A DNA stretch of 64,000 nt from Yoonia sp034652275 (GTDB taxonomy: Bacteria; Pseudomonadota; Alphaproteobacteria; Rhodobacterales; Rhodobacteraceae). A program made the position numbers and the translations under genes. The notes below the pieces were generated by a model. It saw only the letters and a program-made list of their open reading frames with translations, was not told the origin of the DNA and did no database searches. Position 1 is the first letter of the stretch. The number at the start of each line of letters is the position of its first letter. Shown one piece after another: positions 8,799-17,027 of this stretch. The stretch is taken from positions 124,001 to 188,000 of the forward strand of contig NZ_JAXIWG010000003.1 of assembly GCF_034652275.1 (NCBI RefSeq). The letters are read 5' to 3'.

Positions 8799-11295
8799 CA
8801 TCCGACAACAGCCGTTCAGGCGCGATCCCCCGCTTTTCGGCGCTGGCGCGCACCGCCTGCTGCAACCTGTCACTGCGTTTAAGTAAGCGGCGGAACCGTT
8901 CCTCGTCCAGCACCAGCAGTGTCGAGGGCGCGATTGCCCGTACCAAGGCGCGGCGCGGTTTTTGCATCAGGATCGCCATCTGGCCGAACATTTCCCCCGG
9001 ACCAAGCCGCCATGTCTGGCCTGCGACCTGCAATTCGACAGCGCCTGATGCGATAAAGAACACCCGCTTGGCGGCATTGTCCTTGCGGATCAGGATGTCG
9101 TCGGCATTGGCGTAACGGGTCTGGAACGCGCGGCTCAGCTGGCGCAGGGTGGCATCGTCAAGATCGGCGAACAAAGGCAACTGCCGGACAAGGTCGGACC
9201 TTTGCGGCGCGATATCAAGCGGCGGGCGCGTTTCCGCCGCCGCCCGCCGCTGCGTAAGGTCCTGCGCCAGCGTGGTATAGACCTCGGCGCCGATCAGCCC
9301 GTCATCGCGCATCGCGGCATATTCGCGTTCTTCCAACCGCAAGGCCGTGCGCCGGATAAAACGGCGTTCGAGTTCTTCGGCGTAACCGGGATATTGCAGG
9401 CGCAGCCCTTCGAGCGCGGTTTCCACCAGCTCGATCCGTCGGGCCAGCAGTTCCTGCAACAGATCGGCGACACGGCGGCCGTGGATGCGGCGGATGCGCC
9501 CGTCGATGAACACGTCCAGATCGCGCAGGATCAGCCGTTGCGACAGCAGGTATTCGAACCTGTCGGCTGTCATCCGCGCTAGCGGCATCGAAAACTTCAG
9601 CCGGTTGTGCAGGAACACCGCCGCGCGGAACGCCCGCCCATAGGTGACGGACCGTTTCGCCGCGCGCTGATAGCCGCTGCGCCCGCCTTGGCGCGCGCTT
9701 TCAATCAGGCGTTCGGCATCGGCCAGCACCTGTTCGGCCATCCGTGCCGAGATCGTCCGGTCGCGCACGCGGTCAAGGATCGTGTCGCGTTCATGCCCTG
9801 CCAGCGCGATCAGCCCCAGCGTGATGCGGTCACGGTCCAGCAGGTCGGCGCTTTCCTCGGCCTGTTTGACGGCCTCGTCCAACCTCTCGCCGAAACGCTT
9901 TGCCTCGGACCGGACAATCTCGCGCGAGAGATCGTAGTTTTCGGTTGTGCGCGCCACATCCTCGCGCACGGTCTGGAGAGCGACGGCCACCACCTGCCGT
10001 GACAGCGCGTCGTCGATGGGCGACAGCCGGTCAAGGCCCAGCTTGGCGATCACCCAGCGCAGGCTCGACCCCTGCACGATCAGCGTGAACAGCGTGAAAC
10101 CCGTGGCAAGGATACCGACCACGCGCTTGACCTCCAGCGGCACGCGCGCGCTTTCGGTGACGGCCAGCGCCAGCGCAAGCGTGACTGCCCCGCGCAACCC
10201 GCCCCACAGGATCGCGACGCGATATGGCCGGTCCACCGCAGGCGAGAGACGCAGCAAGGTCAACAGCGGCAACAGGCCGAACAGGATCACGACGCGCGCG
10301 GCAATGGCCGCAACGATCACTACGGCGATCAGGGCAAAATCACTTGGTCGGGCCTCTTCCAGCAGGCGCGGGATGAACAGCGCCGCCAGCACAAAGATCA
10401 GCGCCCCCGCCCAATGTGCCAGCAACCCCCACACTTCGCGCAGGTTGGCCCATGATTGCGGGGGCAGGCGGCTGGGTCCTGTCAGATTCAGCGTTAATCC
10501 AGCGACCACAACCGCGATCACGCCTGACGCACCGATCATCTGTTCGGCACCAATATAGGCCAGATAGGGCAGGGCGACGGACACCGAGATCTGCGCCAGT
10601 TCGAACCGCGCAAACAGCGACATCAGCCAGACTGCGACACGGGCCGCCAACCAGCCCGCTACAGCACCGCCGAAGATCAGCACCGGAAACCGCGTCAGCG
10701 CGTCACCAAGGTTTGGGTCGGGCACGCCCAGCATCACAAAACCCATGAACAGCCCAAACAGCGCGATGGCGGCGGCATCGTTCAGCAGGCTTTCGCCTTC
10801 GATGATCCTGCCCAGCCGCTGCGGCGCGGAAATCGACCGGAAATTCGACACGACAGCGGACGGGTCGGTCGTGGACACGATGGCCCCCACCAGCAGGCAG
10901 GCCGCAAGCGGCAAGGCGCTGACGAAGGACAAGGCGTAACCGACGCTGAGCGTGGCGACGACGACTGCCACCACCGCCAGCACCAGAATCGGCACCCAGT
11001 CGTCCAGCATCCGCCGCAGGTTCATGCCCAAGGTCGCCTGAAACAGCAGGGTCGGCAGGAACACGTAAAGGAACACGTTGGACCGGATCGGCAAGCCAAG
11101 GATCGCCTCGGCCATCGGGTTCAGCGCATTGGTCAGGTCCGTGCGCAAGAAGAACAGCGCCGCCGTGGCGATGGCCACGCCCAACAGCGCAAGGATCACC
11201 GTGAACGGCACGCGCAGCCGGTCGGCCAGCGGCTCTGCCACGCCGATCAGCAGAAACAGTGACGCGATCACTGTTGTGATGAGAATGATGTCCAT
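8761..11295 (-). CDS. NhaP-type cation:proton antiporter with cyclic-nucleotide-binding domain
   Basis: 844 residues. The N-terminal ~410 residues form a CPA1/NhaP antiporter with the family's STTDPSAVVSNF and EGESLLNDAAAIALFG motifs. A long soluble region rich in charged helices follows. The C-terminus (about 725-825) is a cyclic-nucleotide-binding fold with GEMFGQMAIL and KPRRALVRA. The domain order suggests exchange of Na+ or K+ for H+ gated by a bound nucleotide. The gene is monocistronic-looking, 90 bases from the upstream gene, and overlaps the convergent SLC13 gene. Confidence 0.9.
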   Translation of the reverse strand: MDIILITTVIASLFLLIGVAEPLADRLRVPFTVILALLGVAIATAALFFLRTDLTNALNPMAEAILGLPIRSNVFLYVFLPTLLFQATLGMNLRRMLDDWVPILVLAVVAVVVATLSVGYALSFVSALPLAACLLVGAIVSTTDPSAVVSNFRSISAPQRLGRIIEGESLLNDAAAIALFGLFMGFVMLGVPDPNLGDALTRFPVLIFGGAVAGWLAARVAVWLMSLFARFELAQISVSVALPYLAYIGAEQMIGASGVIAVVVAGLTLNLTGPSRLPPQSWANLREVWGLLAHWAGALIFVLAALFIPRLLEEARPSDFALIAVVIVAAIAARVVILFGLLPLLTLLRLSPAVDRPYRVAILWGGLRGAVTLALALAVTESARVPLEVKRVVGILATGFTLFTLIVQGSSLRWVIAKLGLDRLSPIDDALSRQVVAVALQTVREDVARTTENYDLSREIVRSEAKRFGERLDEAVKQAEESADLLDRDRITLGLIALAGHERDTILDRVRDRTISARMAEQVLADAERLIESARQGGRSGYQRAAKRSVTYGRAFRAAVFLHNRLKFSMPLARMTADRFEYLLSQRLILRDLDVFIDGRIRRIHGRRVADLLQELLARRIELVETALEGLRLQYPGYAEELERRFIRRTALRLEEREYAAMRDDGLIGAEVYTTLAQDLTQRRAAAETRPPLDIAPQRSDLVRQLPLFADLDDATLRQLSRAFQTRYANADDILIRKDNAAKRVFFIASGAVELQVAGQTWRLGPGEMFGQMAILMQKPRRALVRAIAPSTLLVLDEERFRRLLKRSDRLQQAVRASAEKRGIAPERLLSDVTEATPPATTAG

Positions 11296-11385
11296 GATCT
11301 TGAAATATCACACAGATCAGGAAACGCATGGGCAAACTTGGCTGATCGGCGGGATCGACGCGGTTTTGCGCCTTGCTTGGGCGGT

Positions 11386-11604
11386 TTATTTGTAGACTGC
11401 TCGCCTGTCACCAAACTGGCGCACGCGCTTGCGCCACGCGCGATAGCTGCCGGGGGCCAGTTCGCGCCGCATAAGTGCTTTGACTTGATCCGGCGACAGG
11501 CCGTGCAGCGCGCGGATTTGCGCAAAACTTGTGTGATCGCTTAGCGCCATTTCGATGATCTCGCTGATCGTGGCTTGGTCAGGATCGTCCGGTTTACCGG
11601 TCAT
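11386..11604 (-). CDS. TIGR03643 / DUF2805 family small protein
   Basis: 72-residue protein with a compact helix-turn-helix look: ISEIIEMALSDHTSFAQIR, then GLSPDQVKALMRREL and YRAWRKRV. This matches the TIGR03643 (DUF2805) family, of unknown function, which to my recollection often sits beside photolyase/cryptochrome genes. It is the last gene of the ten-gene run and overlaps its upstream neighbour by 4 bases. It may bind nucleic acid, but that is inference. Confidence 0.8.
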   Translation of the reverse strand: MTGKPDDPDQATISEIIEMALSDHTSFAQIRALHGLSPDQVKALMRRELAPGSYRAWRKRVRQFGDRRAVYK

Positions 11605-11993
11605 GCGAACCGCGCCAGCACGACGCCCGCCAGCGCGATATGGGCCAGCGTGATCGCGACGCTGAAACCGTGGAGCGCCTTGAACCGGCCTTTGGCACCC
11701 GTATCCGTGGCGGTGTTGATCGCGGGCATCAGGATCTGCCGTGCCGGCACCGTGGTCACCGCGATCAGGGCAAGCAGCGCCGCGCCGACCGGATCATGCA
11801 ATGCTAGCAAGGCCGCAGCCACACCTGCCGATCCGATGACGAACAGATAGAAATGCGGAAAGGCTTGCCTGAGGGCGGCACTGGCGACCGGTCCGGGCAA
11901 AGCGGAAAACAGGAACGCCGCAAACCCGAATGAGTAAAGCACCATGCCGCCGAACAGCAGTGCAGTGACAAGGATGGCAAGGGTCAGGGTCAT
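11601..11993 (-). CDS. Small integral membrane protein, DUF4149-like
   Basis: 130 residues with four hydrophobic helices. The loop between helices 3 and 4 contains an asparagine-threonine stretch (MPAINTATDTG) before KGRFKALHGFSVAI, which resembles DUF4149-type proteins. Function unknown. It overlaps both neighbours by 4 bases, so it belongs to the repair/light operon. The family assignment is tentative. Confidence 0.6.
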   Translation of the reverse strand: MTLTLAILVTALLFGGMVLYSFGFAAFLFSALPGPVASAALRQAFPHFYLFVIGSAGVAAALLALHDPVGAALLALIAVTTVPARQILMPAINTATDTGAKGRFKALHGFSVAITLAHIALAGVVLARFA

Positions 11994-12694
11994 GCAGGCT
12001 CCGGTTTGCGGGCATGGCCCATGTAAAGGATCGCCGTCAGCGGTAAGGGGCCAAAGGTCAGGTCAAGCCGTCGGTTTACTCCACGCGGCCCAAGTCCGGT
12101 GAAACGCGCAGGCACCAGCCCCGCCGTCACCATCGCCTTGCGCAATTCGGCGGGCTTGATGAACATGGCGGGGTCATGCGTGCCGCGCGGCAACAGGCGC
12201 AATATATCCTCGGCCACGGTGATCGTGGCCAGCCGCGCCAGCGGGTTGCGGTTGATCGTGTCGAACAGGAACAGCCCGCCGGGGCGCAGCACGCGCGCGA
12301 CCTCGAACATCACCTTTTGCAGATCGGTGACATGTTCCAGCACATCGACGCAGACCACCGCATCGAAACTGGCGGCGTCATAGGGCAGCGCCTCGCCCAT
12401 GCCGACATCATAGGCGATGTCTAATCCTTCCGATCTCGCATGCTGGCGCGCGGCGGTGATGGCCTCGGCGGCGGGGTCGATCCCGGTGACCTGCGCGCCG
12501 CGCTTGGCCAGCGCCTCGGCCATGAACCCGCCAGCGCAGCCCAGATCAAGCACATCCTTGCCCTGCCAGTCGATCACTTTATCAAAATGCTTTAACCGTC
12601 CGGGCACAAGGTTCTTCAGCGTCCTGACCCAGCGGATGTCATCGGACCACCATTTGTCGGCATAGGTGTCATAGATGGTCAGGTCATTGCGCAT
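11990..12694 (-). CDS. UbiG-like SAM-dependent O-methyltransferase
   Basis: 234-residue class I methyltransferase. Motif I is VLDLGCAGGFMAEALA, the acidic residue follows in VTGIDPAAEA, and the post-motif region VVCVDVLEHV is typical of UbiG/3-demethylubiquinone O-methyltransferases. The C-terminal PLTAILYMGHARK part is also found in UbiG-like paralogues. It may act on a quinone, but UbiG itself is usually encoded elsewhere, so this could be a paralogue with another substrate. It overlaps the upstream membrane methyltransferase by 11 bases and the downstream gene by 4. Confidence 0.75.
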   Translation of the reverse strand: MRNDLTIYDTYADKWWSDDIRWVRTLKNLVPGRLKHFDKVIDWQGKDVLDLGCAGGFMAEALAKRGAQVTGIDPAAEAITAARQHARSEGLDIAYDVGMGEALPYDAASFDAVVCVDVLEHVTDLQKVMFEVARVLRPGGLFLFDTINRNPLARLATITVAEDILRLLPRGTHDPAMFIKPAELRKAMVTAGLVPARFTGLGPRGVNRRLDLTFGPLPLTAILYMGHARKPEPA

Positions 12695-13499
12695 GGGGTT
12701 TGTCCTTTTTCAATCGTGGCAGTGCATAAGGCACCTGCGCGCGGTAACGGGCGAAATCTGCACCATACCGGCGGGCAAAGCGCCGTTCCTTCATCCGCGG
12801 GGCCAGCAGGCAATAGGCGGTGTAGCTGACCGCCAGCGCCAGTTGATCCGGCGTCCAGACCGGCACGGTCCACAGCGTCAGAGCGAAAGCCACGTAGATC
12901 GGCTGGCGGATCAGCGCGAACAATCCCCGCGTGGGCATGTCGGGAAACACCGGCCTGATCCGCGCGAGAAGCGACATCCAGCCCAACGCGCCCGACTGCA
13001 CCTCGGCGCCCGCATCAAAACTTGCCTTCATCAGCAAAAGCCAGCTTGCGGCATAGGCGGTGGTGATGGCCCAGAAAGCAATGCCTTCGGCCCGCCACCA
13101 GATGACGCCGGACGGTGTCCAGAGCGTGAACAAGGCCAGCAATTGCACCGAAGCGATGATCGCATAGGTCGTTGTCGCCAGCGTCGCGCCATGCGGTCCG
13201 GGGATCAGCCGCGCGAGCCATTTGCTGCCGCGCGCCGACAGAAAGAACGAATGCGCCAGCGGGAATTGCGCGATCAGCGCGGCATTGGCGAGTGCCGCCC
13301 AAGGCCATGGCACGGCGCCGAAACTCTCGCTCAGGCCAAAGAACATCGCCGCAATCATCGCCAGCACGGCGGCGGCAAAGGTCGCGTGGCAGATCACGCC
13401 CAGCACCAGCGCCAGCGCGATCCGCCCCGCCCCTGCGGGCGGGTGCAAAGCCGCGCTGATCAAGGCGATCAGCCGTGCGATGCGCGGATCAGCCAGCAT
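12684..13499 (-). CDS. Membrane methyltransferase, MddA/isoprenylcysteine methyltransferase-like
   Basis: 271-residue multi-pass membrane protein. The middle segment (AHSFFLSARGSKWLARLIP) and the C-terminal part (IRQPIYVAFALTLWTVPVWT, then ERRFARRYG) resemble methanethiol S-methyltransferase MddA and the NnrU/ICMT superfamily. The usual RHP motif reads RQP here, so activity is uncertain. I start at the ATG at 13499, which overlaps the upstream FAD gene by 11 bases; the open frame extends further but would overlap that gene more. If active, the product could be dimethyl sulfide or a methylated lipid. Confidence 0.6.
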   Translation of the reverse strand: MLADPRIARLIALISAALHPPAGAGRIALALVLGVICHATFAAAVLAMIAAMFFGLSESFGAVPWPWAALANAALIAQFPLAHSFFLSARGSKWLARLIPGPHGATLATTTYAIIASVQLLALFTLWTPSGVIWWRAEGIAFWAITTAYAASWLLLMKASFDAGAEVQSGALGWMSLLARIRPVFPDMPTRGLFALIRQPIYVAFALTLWTVPVWTPDQLALAVSYTAYCLLAPRMKERRFARRYGADFARYRAQVPYALPRLKKDKPHAQ

Positions 13500-14406
13500 C
13501 GCGCGCCAGCAGATCATCGGCAATCGCGGTGCCACTGGTCCATGCATCCTCGACCTTCGGCCCAAGGCACCAGTCACCGCCCAGATAAAGCGTGCCGGTA
13601 TCGTCGCGCAGGAAAGGCGCGCCCAAGGCCTGCGTCACCTGCCCATAGCGCCACCGGTGCGCGGCGGCATAGCGGACCTGCGCAAGCGTCGCGCCCAGCC
13701 GGTCCAGCAGCAACGGCAGCATCAGGTCCGCAATAGCGTCCTTCTCCAGTTCCAGATGCGTTTCGCTGAACGCGGTGCTGGCTTGCGCCACCCAAGCCAC
13801 CGGCCCTTGCGGGCGGTCAGGCTTGGTGCTGTCCTGCGCGATCCATGCAAGATCGGCGTCCGGGTCCCGTTTGGTGATGAAAGGCGCTGGCCCGTCGATC
13901 GCCGCCATCAGCGTCAGGTTGGGCGCATAGGCAACATCCGTCAGCCGCGCGACCAGCGGATGATCCGCCCCGATGATCCCGGCCACCTGCGGGGTTGGGA
14001 CGGTGCAGATCACCTGCGATGCGGGCAGCACCTCATCCCCCAGATGCACCCGCCAGCCTTTGTCCTCACGCGACAGCCCGGTGACGAGCGCCTCTTGCCG
14101 CACGCTCAGCCCTGCGCCGATCCCCTTGGCCAGCGCCGACATGCCGGGTGTGCCGACATGCCCCGTCTGCCATGCGCCAACATGGCCGCTTGCCGCGAGT
14201 TCGCCCAGCACGGCCGCAAAACCCGCACCCTTGGCGCTGACATATTGCGCGCCATGGTCGAAATGCAGGCCCATGGCCCGTCGCGTCGCCACACGCCCGC
14301 CGATGCCGCGCCCTTTGTCGAGCACGACAACACCCAGCCCCGCATCCGCCAGCTTGCGCGCCGCGGTCAGGCCCGCGATGCCCGCTCCGATGACAATGAT
14401 GGTCAT
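13489..14406 (-). CDS. Renalase/amine-oxidase-like FAD-dependent oxidoreductase
   Basis: 305 residues. It begins with a Rossmann dinucleotide-binding motif IIVIGAGIAGLTAARKLADAG, followed by VVVLDKGRGIGGRVATRR and FDHGAQY, both typical of renalase-like NAD(P)/FAD proteins. A C-terminal FAD motif (LYLGGDWCLGPKVEDAWTSG) closes the fold. The ATG at 14406 overlaps the upstream photolyase-like stop in an ATGA. Substrate unknown. Proteins of this kind often accompany photolyase genes in marine bacteria, which suggests a redox or photodamage role. Confidence 0.8.
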   Translation of the reverse strand: MTIIVIGAGIAGLTAARKLADAGLGVVVLDKGRGIGGRVATRRAMGLHFDHGAQYVSAKGAGFAAVLGELAASGHVGAWQTGHVGTPGMSALAKGIGAGLSVRQEALVTGLSREDKGWRVHLGDEVLPASQVICTVPTPQVAGIIGADHPLVARLTDVAYAPNLTLMAAIDGPAPFITKRDPDADLAWIAQDSTKPDRPQGPVAWVAQASTAFSETHLELEKDAIADLMLPLLLDRLGATLAQVRYAAAHRWRYGQVTQALGAPFLRDDTGTLYLGGDWCLGPKVEDAWTSGTAIADDLLARDAG

Positions 14407-15620
14407 ACCGGCACCAGATTGGCCAGAACGCGGGGGATCTGCTGGCGCACCTTGAAGAAACCGGCAGTCGCTGACGGCCATATGGCTGCATCCCAGTCGC
14501 GCCGCCATTCGGCCAGCGTGACGCCATTGGCTTGCAGATAGGGTTTGGCCTCTTGCAGCCAGTCATAGGTCGGGCCACGTGTCACGTATGGCGTGACGAT
14601 CTGCGCCACCCCTGCCGCTGCCGCCCATTTCGCAAGCGCGTCGGGATGATCGGCGCGCAGCGGAACGGCGGTCATGCCCGCGCGGGCGGCGGTGTCGGCC
14701 AGCGCCCCCGCCTCGAACTGCATCACCGCATCGGCCACTGGCAAAGGGGATCGCAGATGGCTGGCGGCCAGTGTCGCGCAGGTGCGGATATCGAGGTCGG
14801 CCAGATCGAAATCCGCAATCCCGCAATCCTCCTCGGTGATAAGCAGCGCGGTCGGCACGCCCGACTTCGGGGCTATGATATCGCGCAGGGGCAGGACAGA
14901 GGGCAGGCCGTCCGGTTCCGTCGCTTCCAGCCCTTGCGTGACATCGGCCAGATCGCTTGCGCGCGGTGTGAACCGCCCGTTGGTGAAGGTCGCGATATTG
15001 TCGGCCCGCGCTGGATAGGGCTTGCCGCGCGTGTGCAGCCCCGCCACCCAGCGCCAGCCCAGCGTGTTGGACGCGGCATCGCCATCCAGCAGGTGCCGGT
15101 AAAAGAAATCCGCCCCCAACCGCCACGGCAGCCCCAGCGTAAAGATCCAGATCGAGGCGAACCACATCCGCGCGTGATTATGCAGATAGCCTGTCTCGAC
15201 CAGCTCAGTGGCCCAGGCATCGAAACAGGCCAATCCCGTCTGCCCGTCCATCGCCCTTTCCAAATCGCGCCGCAGCTTTCGGTCGCGGTCGAGCGCGGCC
15301 AGATCACCCTGCAGCCCCTGCACATAGCTGTCCCAGACCTGCGGGCGGCGTTCCAGCCAGCCTTTGAAATAGCTGCGCCAGATCACTTCTTCGACGAACT
15401 TTTCGGCCTTGTCCGCACCATGCGCGGCAATGGCGGCCTCGACCACCTCTTGTTCGGTCACCAGACGGCGGCGGATATAGGGCGACAGCTGTGACACCGC
15501 CTTATGCGCCCCCGCCCCGTGGTCGTAGTTGCGACCGTTGGCATAGCGCTTGCCCATCGCGGGCACAAAGGCGGTCATCGCGGCAAGCCCTGCGGCGCGG
15601 GTGGGGGTAAACTCGATCAT
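14403..15620 (-). CDS. Photolyase/cryptochrome-like protein with reversed domain order
   Basis: 405 residues. The first ~220 residues match the FAD-binding half of photolyases: YDHGAGAHKAVSQLSPYIRRRL, then VIWRSYFKGWLERRP, then GYLHNHARMWFASIW and HLLDGDAASNTLGWRW. Canonical photolyases have an N-terminal alpha/beta antenna domain before this; it is missing. Residues ~255-405 instead look like that alpha/beta domain placed at the C-terminus (PTALLITEEDCG, a Rossmann-like rhythm, ending GFFKVRQQIPRVL). The ATG at 15620 has an AGGA site upstream; the longer open frame is not family-like. Role in photorepair or light sensing is inferred. Confidence 0.75.
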   Translation of the reverse strand: MIEFTPTRAAGLAAMTAFVPAMGKRYANGRNYDHGAGAHKAVSQLSPYIRRRLVTEQEVVEAAIAAHGADKAEKFVEEVIWRSYFKGWLERRPQVWDSYVQGLQGDLAALDRDRKLRRDLERAMDGQTGLACFDAWATELVETGYLHNHARMWFASIWIFTLGLPWRLGADFFYRHLLDGDAASNTLGWRWVAGLHTRGKPYPARADNIATFTNGRFTPRASDLADVTQGLEATEPDGLPSVLPLRDIIAPKSGVPTALLITEEDCGIADFDLADLDIRTCATLAASHLRSPLPVADAVMQFEAGALADTAARAGMTAVPLRADHPDALAKWAAAAGVAQIVTPYVTRGPTYDWLQEAKPYLQANGVTLAEWRRDWDAAIWPSATAGFFKVRQQIPRVLANLVPV

Positions 15621-15672
15621 CTTGGAAACGTCCTGCTCTGTCACCCCTATGGTGTGGCGCAGGCGGGCAAAT

Positions 15673-17001
15673 TCAATGCGTCCGGTAATTTTCCAGAAGC
15701 GCGCGCAGATTGACCCGTGCGCGCAGCTTGGTCGCCAGCAGATACATGCCGCCGATCTTGCGGTGCAAAAACAGCGTCTCGGCGGGTGGCACATGCATCA
15801 GGTCGCGGTCGTTGCCGATGACCATGCCCATATCGCGCAGGCGTTCCAGCAGGTCCGTCGTGCCGAAATCGAACGGCGCATCCTGCCGGAGCGGGACCAT
15901 CGCGGTGTCGAACATCCGCTGGATCAGGTCCTGATGCGGCGGCGGTGTGGCTGTGCCGAAATAGCCGATGTCCAGCATCGCCTGCCTGATCGCCCCGCTG
16001 TCGTCATCCAGCCCCGCATTCATCAGGTTGCGGAACGTGGCCTGTTGCGCGGGATTGATGCTGCGCACTGCCCCGAAATCCAGCAGCACGATCCGGCCCG
16101 TCGCGCGGTCCACGCGGTAATTGGCTAAATTGGGGTCGGTCTGCATCGCGCCAAAGGTGAAGAGTTCGCGCAACACCAGATCGATCAGATCGCGCGCCGC
16201 ACGGTCGCGCACGTCCTGCGGCGCATCCACCAGCACATCGACCGGATCAGCCTCGAGATAGGTCATCGCCAGCACCGCGTCGGTGCTGAAATCGTCCTGC
16301 ACCTGCGGGACCATGAACGCGTCTGACCCCGCCAGCAGATCACCGAAACGGCGCAGATGCGCGGCCTCGGCGCTGTAATCGGCCTCTTCGTGCAACTGCG
16401 CTTTCGCGGCGGCCAGCAGCGGGGCAATATCCATGCCGCGCGGCAATAGCCCCGGCAGGCGCATCAGCCCGGCGATATTGTCCACATCGCTGTCGATGCT
16501 GGCGCGCACACCCGGATACTGCACCTTGATCGCCAGATCGCGGCCATCATGCGTGGTGGCGCGATGCACCTGCCCGATGGACGCGGCGGCGAAAGGGCGC
16601 ACCTCAAACGAGGCAAAGCGCTTGCGCCAGCCTTCACCCCATTGTGCGTTCAGCGTGTCTTGGAGCTGTTTGGGCGGCATGTGGCGCGCATCGTCGCGCA
16701 GGCGCGCAAGGATCGCGGTCAGTTCCGGCGACAGTACGATGCCGGTGTCCATCGACAGCATCTGCCCCATCTTCAGCGCGGCCCCGCGCATCTGTGCCAG
16801 CCCGTCGGTCAGCCGCAGCGCATTGGACGGCGTCAGCAACAGGTCCGCCATGCCGGGGCGTCGCCCTGTTGCAAGTTGCCGCAAGCCACCCGCCGCAACG
16901 CCGCCTGCGATCCCTGCGGCGATCCCGCCCATGCGGAATAGACGGCTTGTTCGGCCGGTCGGCACGGGTGTGCCGCGCGCTCTGTCATCGGGTTGGGTCA
17001 C
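15673..17001 (-). CDS. ABC1/UbiB (AarF) family atypical kinase
   Basis: 442 residues from a GTG at 17001 preceded by AGGTG; the open frame runs further upstream without family character. The ABC1 hallmarks are the RGAALKMGQMLSMD motif (KxGQ), AAASIGQVHRA (the atypical nucleotide loop), the invariant lysine in AIKVQYPG, QTDPNLANYRV and LLDFGAVR. Members support ubiquinone biosynthesis or lipid homeostasis. It is a paralogue-type ABC1 protein without the UbiB C-terminal membrane helices, so I leave the symbol blank. It lies 26 bases after udgX. Confidence 0.88.
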   Translation of the reverse strand: MTQPDDRARGTPVPTGRTSRLFRMGGIAAGIAGGVAAGGLRQLATGRRPGMADLLLTPSNALRLTDGLAQMRGAALKMGQMLSMDTGIVLSPELTAILARLRDDARHMPPKQLQDTLNAQWGEGWRKRFASFEVRPFAAASIGQVHRATTHDGRDLAIKVQYPGVRASIDSDVDNIAGLMRLPGLLPRGMDIAPLLAAAKAQLHEEADYSAEAAHLRRFGDLLAGSDAFMVPQVQDDFSTDAVLAMTYLEADPVDVLVDAPQDVRDRAARDLIDLVLRELFTFGAMQTDPNLANYRVDRATGRIVLLDFGAVRSINPAQQATFRNLMNAGLDDDSGAIRQAMLDIGYFGTATPPPHQDLIQRMFDTAMVPLRQDAPFDFGTTDLLERLRDMGMVIGNDRDLMHVPPAETLFLHRKIGGMYLLATKLRARVNLRALLENYRTH

Positions 17002-17027
17002 TGGGCACCTGTGGTCTGCATCACCTG

